Position numbers and translations under genes: made by a program
The notes under the pieces: generated by a model
The model's database searches: none
Told to the model about the DNA's origin: nothing
What the model saw: the letters and a program-made list of their open reading frames with translations, nothing else
Shown here: positions 8,645-16,859 of the stretch, one piece after another
How the letters are laid out: the number at the start of each line of letters is the position of its first letter
How positions within the stretch are numbered: position 1 is the first letter of the stretch
Assembly (NCBI GenBank): GCA_942490535.1
Contig: CALNXQ010000008.1
Location: 62,001 to 126,000 of the forward strand
DNA length: 64,000 nucleotides
Source of the DNA: JAEINY01 sp942490535
Lineage (GTDB): Bacteria; Bacteroidota; Bacteroidia; Bacteroidales; Marinilabiliaceae
Direction of reading: 5' to 3'

Positions 8645-8869
8645 CTACTTCTTTTTGTTTTTTTTTAATTCAAGCTCCAGCTTTTTAGCTTTCTCCTTCC
8701 AGAAATTTCTACTTTTAATTAGATCCCGGATTTTAATCTTTAATTGCTTTATTACAGCCTGTTTTTCTCTGTGCTTTTGCTTCCAAGAATCACGGCTTGA
8801 CTTGAAGAATTTTAATTCCTGTAAACGTATTTCGCTCAAAATATTGCAGTAATGATTATCTGCCTTCAA
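8645..8869 (-). CDS. Coiled-coil OrfA of the 7189-8937 IS
   Basis: A 74-residue, very basic, Lys- and Leu-rich protein predicted to be one long helix (for example KAKKLELELKKNKKK at the end). It ends just past the sequence TTA AAA AAA AAC AAA AAG. This contains the heptamer A AAA AAC, a classical -1 ribosomal slippery site. The -1 frame is open from here through the transposase ORF, so this ORF probably supplies the N-terminal multimerisation or DNA-binding part of a fused transposase. It may also act alone as a regulator, as OrfA proteins do in other IS families. Confidence 0.65.
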   Translation of the reverse strand: MKADNHYCNILSEIRLQELKFFKSSRDSWKQKHREKQAVIKQLKIKIRDLIKSRNFWKEKAKKLELELKKNKKK

Positions 8870-8963
8870 AGATAATATAAAAACTCAAAACTAGGATGAA
8901 TTATTAGTAAGGATAAAGTTAAATAATCAACACCCCAGTTATAGACCTACAGGACTAAAATGA

Positions 8964-8994
8964 AAAAATTGAACTCCCAGGGAGTTCAATTTTT
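8964..8994. terminator. Palindromic terminator, probably bidirectional
   Basis: An almost perfect palindrome: aaaaattgaactccc (8964-8978) and gggagttcaattttt (8980-8994), with A/T runs at both ends. It lies downstream of the GNAT/chemotaxis-remnant unit on the minus strand. A weaker relative (gaactcccactgagttc) lies near 13977. Confidence 0.7.
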
Positions 8995-9054
8995 ACTGAA
9001 AACTACATATCCGACGGAAGGACTATATTTACAATCGTTTCGGCAGGTTGGATG

Positions 9055-9189
9055 CTATTCAGTCGTCTTAAAAAACGCGATGCGCTGTTGAAGACTCTTC
9101 GCATTTAGCGACAATACATTTGCTTTCTCCAACATGCTGTCCGCAATCTGAGCATTGGTTTGAGTAGCATTATTCAAACTAGCAGTGAT
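9055..9189 (-). pseudogene. C-terminal tail of a methyl-accepting chemotaxis protein (remnant)
   Basis: Directly after the stop of the GNAT gene, an open minus-strand frame reads LNNATQTNAQIADSMLEKAN, then a Leu/Ala helix ending QQRIAFFKTTE and a stop. This matches the conserved tail of bacterial chemotaxis receptors (LNQVTQxNAxxAEEM ... LxxxIxxFK). Only about 40 of the usual 500 or more residues remain, fused out of frame to the GNAT end, so it is a relic. No other chemotaxis gene is visible in the window. Confidence 0.6.
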
Positions 9190-9190
9190 G

Positions 9191-9757
9191 TTAAATCTCA
9201 AAAGTGTGTTTATAAAAGACGGTATCGTCTGATGGTGTATCTGCACTTATTAGTTGATACCCATTTTTCTGTAGTACCCGTATGGAAGCTTTATTACGGA
9301 CCTCAACCCCGCCGGTCACAGAATGTATGTCACCCGCCTGCAGGCACCATTCATTCAGCCCTTCAATCAGTTCATTACCGAATCCTTGTCCCCATTCTGT
9401 TTCGGCCAGCAAATACCCCAAATGCAAATCCAGCAAGCGCGCATTAGCATCCACTTCATAAAGAAACAGGAATCCCACGATCGCCTGATTAGCGCGTTTC
9501 TGAACCACTAAAAAACAACTCTCCTCTGCTCTTTCCTGAATCCAATTCAAAGCCATCTGCTCATCCTTAATCGCCTGCCAACCCTCCGGCAAGGATTGGG
9601 TTACGGCGGGTGTCAATAGCGTTAAAACAGTTTTAACCAGATGGGATAAATCCCCCGATTCGCTTTGTTGGCTGCGCCAGCTCTTCACATGCAGGCGTTC
9701 CGTCACAAATTCACAGCGCTGCTCCAAAGATGCTCTCATCTTATTATTATAATCCAT
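9191..9757 (-). CDS. GNAT-family N-acetyltransferase (RimJ/RimL-like)
   Basis: A 188-residue soluble protein with the GNAT layout of ribosomal-protein or small-molecule acetyltransferases. There is an N-terminal FVTERLHVKSW strand, a central strand IVGFLFLYEV, then LHLGYLLAETEWGQGFGNEL, which contains the acetyl-CoA pyrophosphate loop (Q/R-x-x-G-x-G/A, here WGQGFG), and the closing NKASIRVLQKNGY. Substrate cannot be told. Stand-alone gene, 27 bp from DUF1801 upstream, so the two may be co-transcribed. Confidence 0.85.
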   Translation of the reverse strand: MDYNNKMRASLEQRCEFVTERLHVKSWRSQQSESGDLSHLVKTVLTLLTPAVTQSLPEGWQAIKDEQMALNWIQERAEESCFLVVQKRANQAIVGFLFLYEVDANARLLDLHLGYLLAETEWGQGFGNELIEGLNEWCLQAGDIHSVTGGVEVRNKASIRVLQKNGYQLISADTPSDDTVFYKHTFEI

Positions 9758-9783
9758 TCATCCAAATTGCATTAAACACCCGA

Positions 9784-10128
9784 TCAATACACCTTCATCG
9801 CTTGATATAAAAGCATAACAATTAATTCTACATCAATATCCTGATTGGGATCCACCCGCAAAATCTTTATCCGGCTCCTGGTCCCTTGCTCCAATGCGGG
9901 ATGATTTAAGTGCCTGCCTTCCACAAACCCAATGTATGGTTCCTGCGTCTTTTTATTACTCCACAAATAACAGAACATCTTACCCTTGTAATAAAAAAAG
10001 GGCGTCCGATATTTCCATTGTGCAGTAATGTGCGCGTCAGCTTTCAGGATGATCTCACGCAGGGCCAGGAAACAGCTTTTCTGCGGCTCACATTGGCTGT
10101 GGTAAAAGTAATCCAACTCATTCAGCAT
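9784..10128 (-). CDS. DUF1801 (YdhG-like) domain protein
   Basis: A 114-residue protein carrying the features of the DUF1801/YdhG fold: an initial helix (REIILKADAHI), the signature QWKYRTPFFYYKGKMFCYL, and a later aromatic strand YIGFVEGRHLNHP. Members are small soluble proteins of unknown biochemical role, often beside acetyltransferases or DHFR-like genes, as here. Confidence 0.75.
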   Translation of the reverse strand: MLNELDYFYHSQCEPQKSCFLALREIILKADAHITAQWKYRTPFFYYKGKMFCYLWSNKKTQEPYIGFVEGRHLNHPALEQGTRSRIKILRVDPNQDIDVELIVMLLYQAMKVY

Positions 10129-10265
10129 ACTCTAAAAATTATTCGCACTCCATCTGGAATTCTAAAAATAGTAAAAGGATTGGATTTAGTGATATTGAAA
10201 AAACCTTAAATCCATTATTGACTCATTTATGATTCCCTGGATCCTTGCAACTATTATGAAGCGAA

Positions 10266-10814
10266 CTATTGATTTAGTGTTGCTTTAGAAGTCGTATACT
10301 TCAGAAACACGGCACCAGACGAATAGGATTTTGTTTCTTCAAGATGCAACAAAGCTTCCTGTGGAACGGCTTCAAATAGTTCAATGCCATCGGGAAGAAT
10401 GACCGGCATGACAAAGAGTTGTATCTCATCAATCAAACCGGCATTAAACAATGTAGTATTGACGTGTCCTCCACCTATCAACCAAATATCATTTCCCGGT
10501 TGTTCTTTAAGGGCCTTAATAAATTGCACCTGGTTTCCAGTTACAAAATCCACATCTGCCGAAGGTGGCAGATCCGGCTTTCGCGTCAGCACAAAATTCT
10601 GCTTCCCCGAATAGGGAAAAGCAATGTCCCAACTCATGATTTGGGCATAGGTATTATACCCCATAATCGTTGCATCGATGGAATTATAGAAGTCATTGTA
10701 TCCATAATCAGATTGCTCCGGATTGGGAATGGCTTCCAGCCAATCAACAGCACCATCTTTCCGGGCTATTTTGCCATTTACGCTGGCAGCTATGTATAGA
10801 ATTAGTTTGCGCAT
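10266..10814 (-). CDS. Dihydrofolate reductase/RibD C-terminal family protein
   Basis: I place the start at 10814 (MRKLILYIAASVNGKIARKD), because this is the canonical family N-terminus; a longer frame to 10838 exists. About 182 residues. Visible motifs: SVNGKIA, the TIMGYNTYAQIMSW segment, FVLTRKP, and NDIWLIGGGHVNTTLFNAGL with the conserved GGG. These define the DHFR/RibD_C fold that binds NADPH. Such stand-alone members are annotated as DHFR family but are seldom the essential FolA; the real substrate is unknown. Confidence 0.85.
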   Translation of the reverse strand: MRKLILYIAASVNGKIARKDGAVDWLEAIPNPEQSDYGYNDFYNSIDATIMGYNTYAQIMSWDIAFPYSGKQNFVLTRKPDLPPSADVDFVTGNQVQFIKALKEQPGNDIWLIGGGHVNTTLFNAGLIDEIQLFVMPVILPDGIELFEAVPQEALLHLEETKSYSSGAVFLKYTTSKATLNQ

Positions 10815-10999
10815 AACTTGACTAAGTAAAAACACCAATATTGGCGTGAGCTTTCGCAGAATGAGGCATTCATTTAGAGGAACCTGGTTAAAATGTCTAT
10901 CAAAAATAGAGGAATCGATTCATATACAGAAATAACACTTCTATTTTTATCATAGAATCCACCATTTTGCTGGCTACCAGGAAGCATCAGAAGCAAATT

Positions 11000-12964
11000 T
11001 TATCTTGCTTGCCGGTGGTGGTAGGGGGTAAGACCAATTTCATCCACAATCTTCAGGAAGCGCGGATCATCCCGAAGAATATCAAAATCAGGATTAGTGG
11101 CTATCAGGTTGAAATATACATATAATCGCCATTGGTATTCCATGTTTTTTTGGAGCCAGTAAACAGATTCCTCCCGATTTTCCAGAATGGCATACCACCA
11201 GGCAATATAAAAAGGATGCCCATTGAGCCCTTGCACTTGAATTGGGGTGTTCTTGTTGATTTGAATCATCCATAAAAATAAGCCTGGTATTCCTGATTCA
11301 CGGTAAGCTTCACTTATTTCAGCTTCATGTTTTTCAGCTTCCGGAAAAGGTTTAATAATGGTTTGTAACATTTGAACCGCCTTATCCCCTTCACCCAACC
11401 TGACATAGTTAAGGAAAAATAGCCATTCGTTATCATTAAAACCAGGTTTTAGATCTTGTGCCAGGATGCACGCCTCGATGGCTTGTTCATATTTTTCTTC
11501 AAAATAGTATATCCAGGCGTTTACATTTTGAACCACCCAGAAATAAGGTTCTAATTCAAGGGCCCGATCAATGTGAAAGCGAGCCTGCTGGATTGGTCCT
11601 GTGATCATTAAAAACTGGGCATACCATTGGTGAGCCGTGGCAAAATTTGAATTGAGCCGAATGGACGTTTCCACTTCTCGGCGTCCGTCCTTAAAATTAC
11701 GTTTCCCCCAAATGTAGAATGCGCCAAGTACCGCATGTGCTTCAGCACAATCCGGATCAATTTCCAGGGCCTTCAGGCATAGCTCCTTTGATTTGAATAA
11801 TCCCTCATTTTGAGGTAGCCACCCCCAGGCAGACAAGTTAAACAATGCGTTGGCCAACCCGGCATATGCTTCAGCAAAACGGTCGTCTTCTGAAATAGCC
11901 CTTTCGTAATACTGAATGCAGTTAATGACATCCTCCCGGTTAAAATCAAACCGTTGTTGACTATTGGCTTTGTGAAGCAAGAACCGACCTTGCAAATAAT
12001 AGTCGTAAGCCTTGGCATTTTGTGTCGGAACTTTCTCAATTTGACTGATCTCCTTTTCGGAAAGGATAGCCTTTACCCGGGACGCCACTTGTAAGGATAT
12101 TTCCGTCTGAACGCCAATCACATCATCCAATTCGCGATCGAAGTAAGAGGACCACAAATGATCATCACGATACGCATCGATGAGCTGAACACTTATCCGG
12201 ACTTTACCATCATAGGTGCGTACACTCCCTTCGAGCACATATTTAACATCCAAAGCACGGGCAATCTCACCTGCTGAATGACTATTTTCGCGATACCGAT
12301 CAGCTGACGTCCTTGAAACAACTCTCATCGACGTAATCCAATACAAATCATTCAAAATTTCTTCCCGAATTCCATCTGCAAAGTATTGATTATTGAGATT
12401 ATCACTAATATTGGTAAAGGGCAGCACTACGATGGATAATTCCTTATCTTGCTCACTCAGACTATGGCGTTGAAAACTGCGGCCTGTTAATAGAAAGTAC
12501 AGGAACCAACTAAGTGCCACTGTTGCCAGAATAATTGCAGCCATCCCCCAAAACTGCTTGCGCGTGCCCCTTACTCCTCCCGGACGTGATACTTTTTGCC
12601 TGCCTGCAAGATGCTTGGCTTCAACGGCACTTTTCCTAAGTTCACCGGGGGAGATGGTAAAGTTCTTTTTAAATACCTTATTAAAATAGCTGGGACTATT
12701 AAAACCAACCTTGTAAGCAATTTCTGAAACGGTGGCTTCATCAGTCTCCAGCAGACTCTTAGCCTGAGACAGTCGTTTTTCAGTGATTAGCTCACTGGCC
12801 GATTTACCAATCAGCTTAATCAATTTTCGATGTAACATGGATCGACTCAATCCTGCTTCTTTTGCCAGTTCCTCCACCGAAAATTGTTCGTTATCTATAT
12901 TGTCATCTATAATCTGGTGGATAAGTAACAGGAATTTATCATCCGATGATAATTGCTCTTTCAT
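11000..12964 (-). CDS. Membrane AraC-type regulator with TPR sensor region
   Basis: A 654-residue fusion. Residues about 20-110 hold two helix-turn-helices of the AraC class: EELAKEAGLSRSMLHRKL and VSEIAYKVGFNSPSYFNKVF, closed by KKNFTISPGELRK. A transmembrane helix follows at about 140-160. Then comes an extracytoplasmic or cytoplasmic region opening with SIVVLPFTNISDNLNNQYFA and a CadC/adenylate-cyclase-associated domain (LDVKYVLEGSVRTYDGKVRI), then TPR-like repeats to the end. Proteins with this domain order are known in Bacteroidota as one-component regulators; the signal is unknown. Stand-alone gene. Confidence 0.85.
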   Translation of the reverse strand: MKEQLSSDDKFLLLIHQIIDDNIDNEQFSVEELAKEAGLSRSMLHRKLIKLIGKSASELITEKRLSQAKSLLETDEATVSEIAYKVGFNSPSYFNKVFKKNFTISPGELRKSAVEAKHLAGRQKVSRPGGVRGTRKQFWGMAAIILATVALSWFLYFLLTGRSFQRHSLSEQDKELSIVVLPFTNISDNLNNQYFADGIREEILNDLYWITSMRVVSRTSADRYRENSHSAGEIARALDVKYVLEGSVRTYDGKVRISVQLIDAYRDDHLWSSYFDRELDDVIGVQTEISLQVASRVKAILSEKEISQIEKVPTQNAKAYDYYLQGRFLLHKANSQQRFDFNREDVINCIQYYERAISEDDRFAEAYAGLANALFNLSAWGWLPQNEGLFKSKELCLKALEIDPDCAEAHAVLGAFYIWGKRNFKDGRREVETSIRLNSNFATAHQWYAQFLMITGPIQQARFHIDRALELEPYFWVVQNVNAWIYYFEEKYEQAIEACILAQDLKPGFNDNEWLFFLNYVRLGEGDKAVQMLQTIIKPFPEAEKHEAEISEAYRESGIPGLFLWMIQINKNTPIQVQGLNGHPFYIAWWYAILENREESVYWLQKNMEYQWRLYVYFNLIATNPDFDILRDDPRFLKIVDEIGLTPYHHRQAR

Positions 12965-13102
12965 GAGAGATCTGTTTGTCGCTGACTACATTACAAATTA
13001 AACAGATGAAATCAGAGAAGCCGTTAAATTATGACCATCATCACCAAATGTCAATAGGAAAAACCACCCAATTAGTGAACCTGAAATGAGAATTCAGAAC
13101 GA

Positions 13103-13471
13103 CTAGCCCTTTCGCTTCCAGCGATAAAAATGCAATCCATAAACCACCACATTGAGGGCAATCACCAATGAACCAAACCACACCTGGAATTGAGGCGTTA
13201 AATCCGGAGGATAGATCAAAGGAATGATATAATGCTCAATGAAGTCTCCTTCATACACACCGATCCCGGCTTTGTGACGAAAATAATTTTCAAGCGGTGT
13301 CAGCGGGCAGATCCAATGCATATACTCGACCAGTGCTCCCCAGATGATGGCCGGGACATGCCACCAGATTAGCTTTGGCCATCTGAAATTGAGGAAGGCA
13401 CCAAATAATACATAGAGAATGAATACTCCATGTATAGCAATGAGGATATCTGCGATTATCTGATAAACCAT
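13103..13471 (-). CDS. DUF2784 membrane protein
   Basis: A 122-residue protein with about three to four transmembrane segments. The motif WICPLTPLENYFRHKAG is the hallmark of DUF2784, together with an N-terminal ADILIAIHGVFILYV helix and a late HYIIPLIYP element. Function unknown. It is followed upstream by the DUF2809 gene with an 17-bp gap, probably co-transcribed. Confidence 0.85.
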   Translation of the reverse strand: MVYQIIADILIAIHGVFILYVLFGAFLNFRWPKLIWWHVPAIIWGALVEYMHWICPLTPLENYFRHKAGIGVYEGDFIEHYIIPLIYPPDLTPQFQVWFGSLVIALNVVVYGLHFYRWKRKG

Positions 13472-13488
13472 GTGCTATCTCCTTAGCT

Positions 13489-13911
13489 TCATTTTGCTTT
13501 CAATAAAAATGGCTCCAAAATCTGGACTCTCCCCATCACACCGACTCCTACACCCATGGCATAAGCCAACAGATCACTCCACAGAAAGCCATGGCCCAAC
13601 ACCAAACTACCCGGACGTGTGGCGCGCAGGGTATCCAGCCAAGGCGCATGATAAAGCTGACTCAGCTCTACGGCATAACAAAAAACAAGACTTATCCATG
13701 CCACCCGGACCGAAGACTGCTTAATAAATAGTGCACTCATCCCCATGTAAACCATTAAGGCATATAAAGCATCTCCTAAATAAGCATTGATAAGTTCAGG
13801 AAACAGCGATGAATAGGCTCTGGATAATAATCCGCCAATGATAACAGCGATGGTCACCACACCATAAAGCAGGCGGTAGCGAATGGAAGGGTTGATCATT
13901 ATAGTTTTCAT
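13489..13911 (-). CDS. DUF2809 membrane protein
   Basis: A 141-residue protein starting MKTIMINPSIRYRLLYG; an upstream in-frame ATG at 13932 is less likely because it leads with a short Leu/Met stretch. Four transmembrane helices. The motifs GDALYALMVYMGMSALF and YAVELSQLYHAPWLDTLRAT fit DUF2809, whose members are small integral membrane proteins of unknown role. Operon partner of DUF2784. Confidence 0.8.
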   Translation of the reverse strand: MKTIMINPSIRYRLLYGVVTIAVIIGGLLSRAYSSLFPELINAYLGDALYALMVYMGMSALFIKQSSVRVAWISLVFCYAVELSQLYHAPWLDTLRATRPGSLVLGHGFLWSDLLAYAMGVGVGVMGRVQILEPFLLKAK

Positions 13912-14050
13912 TAGAAGGCTGAAAATAATCAAAAAATTAGTTCTTTGGGTAGATGAGTGATTTTATTGAAAATTGAACTCCCACTGAGTTCTTTCTTTTC
14001 AATTTGCGGCACCGTCGGTTTAGCTTCTCTGATTTTCAATTCACCTGCGG

Positions 14051-14272
14051 TTATTGTAATGCGATCCTTATAGAATCAATTCCATCTGGAAAAGGCTCTT
14101 TTTTTTCAGGCATGTACTCTTCAATATCACCAGCCACAAAGTGGTGATACAATAATAGCCGCAGGTGTAACCCGTGGATGATGACCTGGTAATAGCACAA
14201 CCCGGAATAGGGTTGAATTTTAATAGAACTGGAATAAACCGATGCTTTTTCCACATGAACGAAAAATTTCAT
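14051..14272 (-). CDS. Possible small hypothetical protein
   Basis: A 73-codon minus-strand frame, MKFFVHVEKASVYSSSIKIQ and onward, ending DGIDSIRIALQ. It lies in the 550-bp gap between DUF2809 and DUF4954, and a second overlapping frame exists. Composition is plausible for a protein but no family is recognised and there is no clear ribosome-binding site. It could be a decayed gene. The remaining gap sequence shows a weak inverted repeat near 13977-14013 and nothing else. Confidence 0.25.
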   Translation of the reverse strand: MKFFVHVEKASVYSSSIKIQPYSGLCYYQVIIHGLHLRLLLYHHFVAGDIEEYMPEKKEPFPDGIDSIRIALQ

Positions 14273-14463
14273 CTGTCGCTAAATGAATACCCTCTGATGG
14301 ATACAACTTCAGGGATTTTTAACCACCTAAAAGGCTATAAATGTGCAATCAGACGAACTACTCGCCCTTTGAAAATCGATGGAACAGTTCTCTATAAGGG
14401 TCTTGAAGTAAAGATCCGTTCCATAAGACTTTTAGAATACTGTACTTGTGTTGAGATACTCAA

Positions 14464-16434
14464 TCAACTCCCGGAATCAGCGATAAGATGAATAATGGTA
14501 TCTGCCTTCGCATTGATTAAGGCTATTTCTTTCCGGAGGCCGGTCACAAAACCATTCTCTTCCCATTTGCCATGTACCGCTTCAAAATCGGCTTGTGCCG
14601 ATTCGCTCTCTGCATCAATACCATATCCAATGTGACTCACAGTATCGAATTCCTTTTCGGCATCATTTAAAATCATGTTAGTGAGCTTCACCGACGCCAT
14701 GCGCCAATCCTCTATGATTTGTTGAATTTCAGAGGCGGTAATGACTGATATATTAATGTTTCGCCGATCGCGCATGAGGGCCTTGAAATAGGATGCCTTG
14801 TGTGAGCGATACGCCGTGTACAAATCCGCAAGACGATCGGATAAGGATTGGAGTGAATCCAGGCGACCTGCTTTCCCATCTTTGACGAGGCGTTCCACCT
14901 GTGAATAAGGACTTAAAAGGCCGGCCATATCGAGCCACGCTTCTTTTCCGGTAGCATCAATCAACCGTGCCGCCCGCTGCAATTCAGAAAGGTCAAAGGG
15001 ATTGCCCAGGTGGTTCAACAGCACAATCATTCCCTCCCCCAAGAATACCTTGAGCGCCAAATCGTAATATTTACGACAGGTTTTTAACATTAAACGGTTC
15101 ATGTATAAGCCTTTTACATAAACCGCTTCTTGTGTTTTAGGTGTAGTGGTATACAGATCATTGAGCACATCAATGGCTTTGACTACTTTTTGCATTACAT
15201 AAGGTGAATAGAGATCGAAATGAATAAGATCCCGTTTATGGGTCGTTTTCCGCTTATCGCGGGCCGGCCATTTAAAGACATCGCGCTTGGTGCCAACAGT
15301 AAACAAATTCATGCCCGGAGTGAGCTGACTCTTCCCGTCTTCTTCGGTGATGTAGGAAAAAGGGAAGTCTCCCGCATCAAAATGACCGGTATGTTTACCC
15401 ATCACCACTGTAAAAGGAGCCACCCGGCAAGGCCATAACAAGTAAGAAAAGGATCCTGTTTTACAGCCGCGCGCCACCATACCCTGATGCATGGGGCCCA
15501 GCTTATACATGTGATTGCTTTGATTGGTCCCACTCCCGGCATTAAAAAAAGAGAATTCGCCGGCAATCAGTAAGGTTGATTTATGGTGAGAGGCCGTATA
15601 AGGCCCGGCAAAGAGACTGCAGGCCTCACCGTGATACATTTCAGCATTGGCAAAGAACAGCGAATGATCGGCTGAAAACTGCCGCCCGATCCTCACACCC
15701 TGACCCACCAAACAATTGGTGACCAGGGCTGCATCCGTTATTTGAGCCCCTTCCTGCACAATGAAATGACGGGCGACCACATTATCACCAATGACGGTTG
15801 GATCACTCGCTTCGGAGAGGATGGTGCCCTCCTCCAGTAGTTTAGCACCTGAAATGCGGGCGCACTCCCCGATGTTCACATTTTTGATGCTTCCACAATG
15901 TTCAACGGACACGCCTGGTGCAATAAGACCCCGGTCTGAGCTAGCAGCTTGTCCCTCCTTCTCCAATAGCATGATCAGTCGCTGCGTAAACTTTTCATCG
16001 TGCCGGAAATGTGTCAACAACCAGGCAATAGGTGCATTCAAATGAGTACAAATGGGAATGGCTCTGCCCCCGGATTCATTCAACACATCCACTAAAGTTC
16101 CATTGCCAAATGACGAGTGCCCTTCAACTGTTAATGCGCCTGTATCCGTTACCACACAATCATCGCCAATTTCATAGTTTTGAATTCTTTTCACATGGTG
16201 AAGAGCCACATGATTTCCGATGCGACAGTTGATCAGGGTGCAATGAGAGAGGCCTTCATGCGTGTTCCTGTGTGTGGACCACTTGCCCAGGGTGTTGGCA
16301 CCTTTAAAATGAACATGCCAAACCCGGGTGGTAATGAATGCGGCATGCACCAATACATTCATCCAATCATCGGCGCGACAGCCTTGCTTCTCCAGCTGAT
16401 AGATTTCTTCCGGTGTGAGGTTTCGATAATCCAT
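14464..16434 (-). CDS. DUF4954 family protein with left-handed beta-helix
   Basis: About 656 residues, starting MDYRNLTPEEIYQLEKQGC. The longer frame to 16461 adds a Cys-rich leader that does not look native. The first half contains hexapeptide-type repeats (IGNHVALHHVKRIQNYEIGD, VIGDNVVARHFIVQEGAQI), typical of the left-handed beta-helix found in acyltransferases and nucleotidyltransferases. The middle KLGPMHQGMVARGCKTGSFS and HTGHFDAGDFPFSYI are characteristic of DUF4954, a family almost confined to Bacteroidota. A helical C-terminal third follows. A sugar-nucleotide-related role has been suggested for relatives; here it is unknown. Stand-alone. Confidence 0.85.
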   Translation of the reverse strand: MDYRNLTPEEIYQLEKQGCRADDWMNVLVHAAFITTRVWHVHFKGANTLGKWSTHRNTHEGLSHCTLINCRIGNHVALHHVKRIQNYEIGDDCVVTDTGALTVEGHSSFGNGTLVDVLNESGGRAIPICTHLNAPIAWLLTHFRHDEKFTQRLIMLLEKEGQAASSDRGLIAPGVSVEHCGSIKNVNIGECARISGAKLLEEGTILSEASDPTVIGDNVVARHFIVQEGAQITDAALVTNCLVGQGVRIGRQFSADHSLFFANAEMYHGEACSLFAGPYTASHHKSTLLIAGEFSFFNAGSGTNQSNHMYKLGPMHQGMVARGCKTGSFSYLLWPCRVAPFTVVMGKHTGHFDAGDFPFSYITEEDGKSQLTPGMNLFTVGTKRDVFKWPARDKRKTTHKRDLIHFDLYSPYVMQKVVKAIDVLNDLYTTTPKTQEAVYVKGLYMNRLMLKTCRKYYDLALKVFLGEGMIVLLNHLGNPFDLSELQRAARLIDATGKEAWLDMAGLLSPYSQVERLVKDGKAGRLDSLQSLSDRLADLYTAYRSHKASYFKALMRDRRNINISVITASEIQQIIEDWRMASVKLTNMILNDAEKEFDTVSHIGYGIDAESESAQADFEAVHGKWEENGFVTGLRKEIALINAKADTIIHLIADSGS

Positions 16435-16585
16435 ACAAAAAGTATTACATGTGCTTAGCAATCAAAAATCCGCATTCAGAACACTACAATGTGTGTCCGC
16501 ATTCTACATGGCTCGCTAGTTATGAAGCAGAATAAACCTTGCTTTCAATACTAAAAGCCTATTAGCTATATTATTCCATAACAAT

Positions 16586-16644
16586 CAACCATATCATCTT
16601 ATTAAAATCAGGCAATAATTTCCCGGAATAAGCTAATATGGTTG
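16586..16644. repeat. Inverted repeat in the DUF4954/ADP-forming synthetase gap
   Basis: Arms caaccatatcatcttatt (16586-16603) and aataagctaatatggttg (16627-16644) pair over 18 positions with two mismatches. It may terminate the transcript from 16860 (minus), though no T-run follows. The rest of the 16435-16859 gap shows nothing. Confidence 0.4.
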
Positions 16645-16859
16645 TTTCTAACTCCTATTCAAGTACTACTAAGGTGGCTCTTCACTAATCAGGTTTATTC
16701 CTGAAACTATAAATATCTCCAGGTTTTCTCCACATCAATTGTATGATTGTATTTCGAACACATGAGAGCCATCCCCCATAAAAAAGTGACCTGCTTTATA
16801 TCAGACTGAAGTCCGGAACGAATAAATCAACAAGCACACGTCTATAAATCGCATCCTGC

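Larger units (their letters stand above)
7189..8937 (-). mobile_element. Complete 1749-bp insertion sequence, family uncertain
   Basis: Perfect 17-bp inverted ends: TGGGGTGTTGATTATTT at 7189-7205 and its complement at 8921-8937. A 9-bp target duplication gttatagac lies at 7180-7188 and 8938-8946. It holds a small coiled-coil ORF and a long DDE transposase ORF joined by a slippery A-run. I do not recognise the family with certainty. Confidence 0.9.
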
